Source of the DNA: an uncultured Ellagibacter sp.
Lineage (GTDB): Bacteria > Actinomycetota > Coriobacteriia > Coriobacteriales > Eggerthellaceae
Assembly: GCA_934613165.1 (NCBI GenBank)
Contig: CAKTSW010000113.1
Location: 1 to 5,559 of the forward strand
Length of the DNA stretch: 5,559 nucleotides
Direction: 5' to 3'
The notes below the pieces were generated by a model, which ran no database searches, was not told the DNA's origin, and saw only the letters and a list, made by a program, of their open reading frames with translations. Numbering within the stretch: position 1 is the first letter of the stretch; every line of letters starts with the position of its first letter. The position numbers were made by a program, and so were the translations under genes. Below are positions 1-5,559 of this stretch, in pieces.

Positions 1-1708
<1,708 letters not shown>

Positions 1709-1716
1709 CTCGATTG

Positions 1717-1737
1717 AAACGGCGCTTTTCGCCGTTT
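1717..1737 (+). terminator. Perfect 8-bp hairpin just after oppF
   Basis: AAACGGCG (1717-1724) pairs perfectly with CGCCGTTT (1730-1737) around a five-base CTTTT loop, nine bases after the oppF stop. Only three T follow the GC part, and they belong to the stem, so this alone would be a weak terminator. It may instead protect the mRNA 3' end, acting with the stronger hairpin just downstream. Confidence 0.45.
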
Positions 1738-1743
1738 AACCTG

Positions 1744-1782
1744 GAAACGCCTTCGCATCCAACGATGCGGGGGCGTTTCTTT
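1744..1782 (+). terminator. Rho-independent terminator of the opp operon
   Basis: GAAACGCC (1744-1751) pairs with GGCGTTTC (1772-1779). Two T-G wobbles continue the stem, then CGCATC (1754-1759) pairs with GATGCG (1764-1769), leaving a CAAC loop. This makes a 16-bp stem running into a TTTCTTTGTT tract. It should separate the opp operon from ftsY. Confidence 0.88.
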
Positions 1783-1835
1783 GTTATGCTGTGATGTGGT
1801 TGTTTTCACGGGCCGACATGCCCTTTTCGCATAGT

Positions 1836-1842
1836 GGAAGGA
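1836..1842 (+). promoter_or_regulatory. Ribosome binding site of ftsY
   Basis: GGAAGGA lies seven bases before the ATG at 1850 and selects that start. I see no convincing -35/-10 pair between the upstream terminator and this site; TATGCT at 1785-1790 resembles a -10 box but has no -35 partner. Confidence 0.7.
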
Positions 1843-1849
1843 TACCCTC

Positions 1850-2773
1850 ATGGGCTTTTTCAATCGCATCAGCGAAGGCCTCGCGCGCTCGCGCGACAAG
1901 TTCAAGGAGCAGATGAACGTCCTGCTCGACCGCGGCCCCGATTTGGACGACGAGTTCTGGGACGGGCTCGAAGAGACGCTTATCCTGAGCGACATCGGCG
2001 CCCCTGCCGCGAGCGACATCGTCGAGAACCTCCGCGATCAGGCGACGCGCAAGGCGCTTCCCGACGCCTACGCGGTGCTCGATATGCTGAACGACCAGAT
2101 CGCGAGCACGTTCACCGAAGGAGGGGAGGACGTCTTCGGCGGCGAGCCTGCGCTCGTTTTGTTCGTGGGCATCAACGGCACGGGCAAGACGACCACGGTG
2201 GGCAAGCTCGCCAAGGAAGCGTCCGATGCGGGCCGCAACGTCATCTTGGGCAGCGCCGACACCTTCCGCGCCGCCGCGATCGAGCAGCTCGAGGTATGGG
2301 CGCGCCGCGCCGAGGTGGAAGTGGTCGAGCGCGAGCGCGGCAGCGACCCGGCGAGCGTGTGCTACGCCACGATCGAGCGCGCGGAGGAAACGGGGGCGGA
2401 CTTGGTGCTCATCGACACGGCGGGGCGCCTGCACACCTCGGCCGACCTCATGCGTGAGCTCGAAAAGGTCGTGAACGTGGTGCGCAAGCGCTCGAAGCTG
2501 CCGGTGTACACGGTGCTCGTCATCGATGCGACGACCGGTCAGAACGGCCTTCAGCAGGCACGCGAGTTCAACAAGGCGCTTTCCCTCGCCGGCATCATCG
2601 TCACGAAGCTCGACGGCACGGCCAAGGGCGGCATCGCCCTTGCGGTGAGCCACGAGCTGGAGCTTCCGGTGCTGAAGATCGGCGTGGGCGAGGGGATGGA
2701 CGATTTGAAGGACTTCGACGCTCATGACTTCGCGCGTGCCCTCGTGGGCGACTTCGACGAACGGGAAGCGTAA
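1850..2773 (+). CDS. ftsY: Signal recognition particle receptor FtsY (SRP GTPase)
   Basis: FtsY is the membrane-associated receptor for the signal recognition particle. It forms a GTP-dependent heterodimer with Ffh and hands ribosome-nascent chain complexes to SecYEG. The 307 residues begin with a short basic amphipathic segment (MGFFNRISEGLARSRDKF), typical of the FtsY membrane-binding helix, followed by a helical N domain to about residue 95. The G domain shows G1 GINGTGKTTT (107-116), the SRP-GTPase insertion motif DTFRAAA (137-143), G3 DTAGR (189-193), G4 TKLD (252-255) and the closing GVGEGMDDLKDF (278-289). That ending and the absence of an M domain separate it from Ffh. The long acidic A domain of enterobacterial FtsY is missing, so this is the compact NG form. 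The gene stands alone between the opp terminator and a convergent gene, without smc or ffh beside it in the window. Confidence 0.97.
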   Translation: MGFFNRISEGLARSRDKFKEQMNVLLDRGPDLDDEFWDGLEETLILSDIGAPAASDIVENLRDQATRKALPDAYAVLDMLNDQIASTFTEGGEDVFGGEPALVLFVGINGTGKTTTVGKLAKEASDAGRNVILGSADTFRAAAIEQLEVWARRAEVEVVERERGSDPASVCYATIERAEETGADLVLIDTAGRLHTSADLMRELEKVVNVVRKRSKLPVYTVLVIDATTGQNGLQQAREFNKALSLAGIIVTKLDGTAKGGIALAVSHELELPVLKIGVGEGMDDLKDFDAHDFARALVGDFDEREA

Positions 2774-2843
2774 AGGTCGATTTTTGTCCCTGCTGGGAAG
2801 GATTTCTCTTCGAAGCAATGCGCAAATGGTGTTCTCATGCATG

Positions 2844-2880
2844 AAAACGGCCCGACTCGCGATGAGCCGGGTCGTTTTTC
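2844..2880. terminator. Bidirectional terminator between ftsY and the SLH gene
   Basis: AAAACG (2844-2849) pairs with CGTTTT (2873-2878). The stem continues through a G-T wobble, CCCG with CGGG, one A/C mismatch and CTC with GAG, around the loop 2859-2863. On the plus strand a TTTTTCTTCTCTC tract follows. On the minus strand the hairpin is followed by TTTTC. It lies about 70 bases after the ftsY stop and 28 bases past the SLH gene stop, so it can end both convergent transcripts. Confidence 0.88.
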
Positions 2881-2905
2881 TTCTCTCCTGCTTTGCTCGG
2901 AGTGC

Positions 2906-4993
2906 TTAGATCATGTCGTTGTACGACAGGTTGGCGATGACCTGAGCGGCCATCTCGCGTGTGACGGGGGTTGCCGCCTGCACGTAGTTCACGCCGTTGA
3001 TGTCCACGCCGTGGATAACCTCGTTGTTGAGCGCCCAGGCGACGCTGTTCGTGGCCCAGGTGGACACGCCTGCAGCGTCGGGAAGGCTGTCGAGCTTCGC
3101 GGTGGACTGGCCTTCAGAAGCCTTCATGTAGCGGGCGAGGATAGTGCACATCATCTCGCGGCTCACCGGGGTGTAGGGCTGGAATTCCTTGCCCGATTCG
3201 GTGTCGACGCCGGAGATGACGCCGTTCGCCACCGCCCAGTTGGCTGCGGGGGTGTAGAACTGCCCGTCCTCGACGCCGGCGACGGTGGTCGTTCCCTTGA
3301 CCGTGGTGTAGTCGGCCTTGGAAGCCTCAGGCTCGGCGATGCGGTAGAGGATGGTCGCGAACTCGCCGCGCGTGAGCGTCTTGCCCGTGCCGAAGAGGTC
3401 GGTGCCGCTGTAGCCGGTCATGAGCCCGTTGAAGTTGCAGAAGGTGACGGCGTCCTCGTACCATTCACTAGCCACGACGTCGCTGAAGATCTTGGAAGCA
3501 TGCGTCGTCTGCAGGTTCACGTTGATGACGCCGGTGGCGAGGCGCCAACCGGGCGCGCTGATCTCGCCGTTTTCAGCGGCCCATCCGCGGAACACCTTGC
3601 CCAGGGTTTCGGACGTCATGTTGTTCGCCGCGGCGACGAACGCGTCGGAGACGAGCCCTTCACCGGCATTGGCCTGGCCGTACTGGAAGGCGAGAATCGC
3701 CGGGACTTCGTAGGCGCCTTCGGTGTTGTTCGGGTCCGACGCGCTCTGGTTGGGGTAGGTGTAGCTCTGCGCGGCGATGTCGGCGAACGTGGGCTGGTTC
3801 TTCTTGTACACGCCGTCGGTGCATACGAACTGGATGTTGGAGCCCTCTGTCCAGTTCGCGGCAATGCCCGCATCCTTGAACAGGTCGGCAAACGAGATGT
3901 AATCGGTCGCGGCATAGGCGACGATCTTGCCGTGGTTGGACTGCTGATAGTACTGGATGTCGTCCTTCAGGATCTTCGACAGGTCAGCGGCGGTGTAGGA
4001 CTTCACGGTCTTGCCGTTGAGCTGCACGTTCAGGACTTTGTCGGTGATCTTAAAGATGCCCGTGCACGTGCCGACGTAGGCGCCCATGCCGGTCACGGTG
4101 AAGGTTGCCTCGCCCGGGTTCACGTTGTTCGTGTAGGCCACGGCGTAGTCGACGCCCTCGGAAAGCGCGTTGCCGTCCTTGTCGGTCACCTTGACGGGGG
4201 TGATTTCCTTACCCGTGTAGTACTGGGTGTCGGTACCGGAGACGGCGCAGTCGGAAATGCTCTTCACGGTGACGCCTGCGGGGGCCTTCACGGTGATGGA
4301 GACGATGCTGCCGGTAAGGCGCCAGCCCGCGTCGATGACGGTGTCGGGGTTGGCGAGGTCTTCGGCGATGCCGATGCCGAGTTTGGTGGAGTCGCCGGCC
4401 TTGTTGTCGGCGTTCACGGTGCCGTCGAGTTTGGTGAGCGCGGTCGCAAGGGCGTCGCTCGAAAGCTCGCCCGTGGTCGCAACGCTCGTGTACCAGCCGG
4501 GAAGGCCGATGGCGACGGGCACCTCGATGGCGCCTTCGATGTTCGTCGCATCGGTGTTGGAACGCTCGGGGTAGAAGTAGCCCGTCTGGTGCAGCTGCTC
4601 GTAGGTGGGCACGTTCTTCTTGTACACGCCGTCGGTGCAGGTGAACTGCACCTTCGCGCCCTTGGTCCAGTACGCGCCGGCGCCTGCATCGGCGATAAGG
4701 TCGTCGAGCACGACGCCCTTCTTCATGGCGATCAGGCTGACGGTGCCCGCTTTGCCGTACTGGTAGCCCGCGTCGACTTCCGTGGCAAGCGCCGCGAACT
4801 CGTCTGCCGTGTAGGACTTCATGAGCGCGGTGTTGCCCGCCTCGTCCTCGACGTACACGCTCATGGTGCCGTCGGCGGCAGTGGATGTGTCTCCCTTTCC
4901 ATCGAGACCGAATGCAAGGCTCGGCAGCGAAAGCGCCGTCGCAAGGACGAAAGCAAGCGCGATGTGCCAGGTCTTCTTTGCGTTCGATAGCAT
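2906..4993 (-). CDS. Secreted cell-surface protein with duplicated module, Ig-like repeat and three SLH domains
   Basis: This is a cell-wall-anchored surface protein of unknown function, 695 residues. A signal peptide is clear: basic MLSNAKKTWH, hydrophobic core 11-28, and a likely signal peptidase I site after AFG (27-29); there is no lipobox Cys. Residues about 59-230 and 331-490 are two copies of one module that share KSYTA, CTDGVYKKN (119-127 and 391-399), YPxxSxxDxxNxEGAxEVP and GWRL. The first hundred or so residues align without gaps at an offset of 272. Between them (about 231-320) is an Ig-like repeat of the kind YTGKEITP...GVDYAVAYTNNVNPG...GTCTGIFKI; Cys249 and Cys310 at its ends could form a disulfide. 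Three SLH domains end the protein (about 502-555, 572-624, 636-690), with TRGE, SREM and TREM at the usual TRAE position; SLH domains bind secondary cell wall polymers. The start is supported by a strong ribosome binding site. The module distantly recalls sulfite-oxidase-type molybdopterin domains (GVxLxDLxxDAG...DG), a tentative comparison only. Confidence 0.92.
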   Translation of the reverse strand: MLSNAKKTWHIALAFVLATALSLPSLAFGLDGKGDTSTAADGTMSVYVEDEAGNTALMKSYTADEFAALATEVDAGYQYGKAGTVSLIAMKKGVVLDDLIADAGAGAYWTKGAKVQFTCTDGVYKKNVPTYEQLHQTGYFYPERSNTDATNIEGAIEVPVAIGLPGWYTSVATTGELSSDALATALTKLDGTVNADNKAGDSTKLGIGIAEDLANPDTVIDAGWRLTGSIVSITVKAPAGVTVKSISDCAVSGTDTQYYTGKEITPVKVTDKDGNALSEGVDYAVAYTNNVNPGEATFTVTGMGAYVGTCTGIFKITDKVLNVQLNGKTVKSYTAADLSKILKDDIQYYQQSNHGKIVAYAATDYISFADLFKDAGIAANWTEGSNIQFVCTDGVYKKNQPTFADIAAQSYTYPNQSASDPNNTEGAYEVPAILAFQYGQANAGEGLVSDAFVAAANNMTSETLGKVFRGWAAENGEISAPGWRLATGVINVNLQTTHASKIFSDVVASEWYEDAVTFCNFNGLMTGYSGTDLFGTGKTLTRGEFATILYRIAEPEASKADYTTVKGTTTVAGVEDGQFYTPAANWAVANGVISGVDTESGKEFQPYTPVSREMMCTILARYMKASEGQSTAKLDSLPDAAGVSTWATNSVAWALNNEVIHGVDINGVNYVQAATPVTREMAAQVIANLSYNDMI
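2924..3490 (-). repeat. Three tandem SLH domains (coding repeat)
   Basis: The C-terminal 190 residues of the surface protein hold three SLH units: about 3329-3490 (FSDVVASEWYEDAV...TRGEFATILYRI), 3122-3280 (NWAVANGVISGV...SREMMCTILARYM) and 2924-3088 (SVAWALNNEVIHGV...TREMAAQVIANL). The first is closest to the consensus and the other two are more diverged. Known SLH trimers bind pyruvylated wall polymers, so this is the anchor. Confidence 0.85.
3524..4003 (-). repeat. Second copy of the duplicated surface-protein module
   Basis: Residues 331-490 of the surface protein start KSYTAADL and end near GWRLATGVI. They match residues 59-230 in the same order of motifs, with Cys391 equivalent to Cys119. 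I do not recognise the module as a named family. Confidence 0.75.
4304..4819 (-). repeat. First copy of the duplicated surface-protein module
   Basis: Residues 59-230 of the surface protein start KSYTADEF and end near GWRLTGSI. The copy is slightly longer than the second because of extra residues after about position 165, just before GWRL. Confidence 0.75.
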
Positions 4994-4998
4994 GGGAA

Positions 4999-5033
4999 CC
5001 TCCTTTTCTCCTTCTCTTTCCTTTTCCTTCTCT
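4999..5033 (-). promoter_or_regulatory. Strong ribosome binding site in a 35-base purine-only leader
   Basis: The coding strand holds only A and G for 35 bases, ending in AAAGGAGG-T, a near-complete match to the anti-Shine-Dalgarno. AGGAGG (4999-5004) lies five bases before the ATG at 4993 and fixes that start. Several further AAGGA/GGAGA words upstream could act as standby ribosome sites. The leader is unstructured by composition, consistent with a highly translated surface protein. Confidence 0.8.
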
Positions 5034-5036
5034 ATA

Positions 5037-5070
5037 TATCCCTTAACCCGAATATTCAGGTTAAGGGATA
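5037..5070. promoter_or_regulatory. 34-bp near-perfect dyad, candidate operator of the SLH gene
   Basis: TATCCCTTAACC (5037-5048) and GGTTAAGGGATA (5059-5070) are perfect reverse complements around the palindrome GAATATTC (5050-5057). The only mismatched pair is 5049/5058, so 16 of 17 pairs match. A one-base bulge at 5071 allows four further pairs with 5033-5036. No T-run follows on either strand, so it is not an intrinsic terminator. Its position, 44 to 77 bases before the SLH gene start and touching a candidate -10 box, suits an operator for a dimeric or tetrameric regulator. The regulator is not in the window. Confidence 0.6.
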
Positions 5071-5099
5071 GTATAAAGCATATCTATCCTCATTACGAA
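5070..5099 (-). promoter_or_regulatory. Candidate promoter of the SLH gene
   Basis: On the minus strand TATACT (5075-5070) matches the -10 consensus at five of six bases. A weak -35 (TTCGTA, 5099-5094) lies 18 bases upstream. Transcription would start near 5063, inside the dyad. An alternative is TTAACC (5064-5059) with TATATA (5038-5033), 20 bases apart, placing the dyad between the boxes in MerR fashion. Neither is certain. Confidence 0.4.
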
Positions 5100-5127
5100 T
5101 GCATCTGACTAGAGGATTATTAAATGC

Positions 5128-5167
5128 GGGCGAATCCGGAAGGTTCGGCAGTGTCCCGAATTCGCCC
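5128..5167 (-). terminator. Candidate terminator hairpin of the Ser-rich-tail gene
   Basis: GGGCGAAT (5128-5135) pairs perfectly with ATTCGCCC (5160-5167). After one mismatch three more pairs form (CGG with CCG), leaving a loop of about 16 bases. It starts 14 bases past the stop at 5182 on the minus strand and runs into AT-rich GCATTTAATAAT rather than a clean T-run, so termination is likely but may be leaky. Confidence 0.5.
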
Positions 5168-5181
5168 CAGCGTCGATCCGG

Positions 5182-5559
5182 TTAGTCGGCCCCGGCGCTT
5201 CGATCGGGGGCAGACGACGATCCTGAGCTCGACCCCGAGCTTTTCGCGCCCGAGGGTGCGGCTGCGCGGGATTTCGTGTCGGAATCCGAAGACGAGCTCG
5301 AAGAGCCTGCGGCCGACGAGGTCGAGTCCGAAGACGCATCCGTCGACGCGGAGTCGGCGAGATCTGCGTCCATGGCGTCCTTGTCTTCGGTGACCATGTA
5401 GTACTTGCCGGTCTTGGGGTCTTGGTACACGGTGCCCTTCTCGATGTAGGCCGAGCCCTGGGCGTCGATGTCGTCGGGCATGTCTTCGGGGCTGTCGATG
5501 GCCTTGAGCTGGGAATCCTCCACTTGCGAAAGCGGCGTGAAGTCGATGTTCCACACGGT
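5182..5559 (-). CDS. Unrecognised protein with Ser/Ala/Asp-rich C-terminal tail (5' end outside window)
   Basis: Only the last 125 residues are present, and the frame is open to the window edge, so the start lies beyond it; the GTG at 5556 need not be a start. The first 70 or so residues look folded (WNIDFTPLSQVEDSQLKAID, then GTVYQDPKTGKYYMVTEDKD). The last 60 are low complexity, with about 25 Ser plus Ala, Asp and Gly and few hydrophobics, ending APDRSAGAD. Such tails are usually disordered and are common on exported or membrane-bound proteins of high-GC Gram-positives, but no signal peptide or membrane segment is visible. I do not recognise the family. It reads toward the SLH gene on the same strand, with a 188-base gap containing a hairpin and a candidate promoter, so separate transcription is more likely than an operon. 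GC-rich coding throughout supports a real gene. Confidence 0.75.
   Translation of the reverse strand, partial: TVWNIDFTPLSQVEDSQLKAIDSPEDMPDDIDAQGSAYIEKGTVYQDPKTGKYYMVTEDKDAMDADLADSASTDASSDSTSSAAGSSSSSSDSDTKSRAAAPSGAKSSGSSSGSSSAPDRSAGAD

Noticed and set aside
1810..1827. GGGC-N6-GCCC hairpin followed by TTTT in the ftsY leader, a possible attenuator.
   Set aside because: A four-base stem in GC-rich DNA is expected by chance, and no alternative pairing or leader peptide was visible.
2787..2798. TCCC-TGCT-GGGA mini-hairpin just after ftsY.
   Set aside because: Four pairs and no following T-run; the strong hairpin at 2844-2880 explains termination.
1784..2842. A 352-codon antisense open frame across ftsY.
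   Set aside because: It mirrors the ftsY codons, and the sense frame contains every SRP GTPase motif.
2837..4990. A 717-codon open frame on the plus strand covering the whole SLH gene in antisense.
   Set aside because: Its product is an Ala/Gly/Val/Arg/His-rich sequence without recognisable motifs, typical of the mirror frame of a GC-rich gene. The minus-strand frame has a signal peptide, SLH domains and a strong ribosome binding site.
5124..5393. A plus-strand 89-codon frame with an AGAGGA word a few bases upstream of its ATG.
   Set aside because: The product is Arg/Ser/Pro-rich and lies antisense to the Ser-rich tail, its ATG lies inside or next to the candidate hairpin, and no motif supports it.

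Overview
The window is GC-rich and densely coding, with GC-rich third codon positions and mainly GC-loving codons in all genes. The gene set is an Opp/Dpp-type peptide importer, a short FtsY, and a secreted protein with a Coriobacteriia-style Ig-like repeat and three C-terminal SLH domains. This suggests a high-GC, peptide-using anaerobic actinobacterium of class Coriobacteriia, probably Eggerthellaceae (Eggerthella, Gordonibacter, Slackia or Adlercreutzia type). The placement rests on protein style only, since no rRNA or other marker allows a species call.

Layout. (1) 1-1708, plus strand: the end of an operon, with the 3' part of an oppD-like gene and a complete oppF-like gene overlapping by 11 bases. 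They encode the two ATPase subunits of a peptide importer, whose permeases and binding protein should lie upstream. (2) 1709-1849: two hairpins, the second a strong intrinsic terminator, then the leader of ftsY. (3) 1850-2773, plus: ftsY, the SRP receptor GTPase, in a compact form without the acidic A domain. (4) 2774-2905: a short gap between convergent genes holding one hairpin with T-runs on both sides, which can serve as terminator for both. (5) 2906-4993, minus: a 695-residue secreted SLH-anchored surface protein made of two copies of an unrecognised module around an Ig-like domain. (6) 4994-5181: an AT-rich control region with a strong ribosome binding site, a 35-base purine-only leader, a 34-bp near-perfect dyad, a candidate promoter, and a hairpin that may end the next gene. 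(7) 5182-5559, minus: the C-terminal end of an unrecognised protein with a Ser-rich tail.

How they work together. The Opp ATPases drive peptide uptake. FtsY delivers SRP-bound ribosomes to the translocon and so serves membrane proteins such as Opp permeases. The SLH protein is exported and held on the cell wall. Apart from the oppD-oppF pair, the units look transcriptionally separate. The parts most worth a second look are the dyad and purine leader of the SLH gene, and the duplicated module in its product. I see no defence system, mobile element, CRISPR array or RNA gene here.
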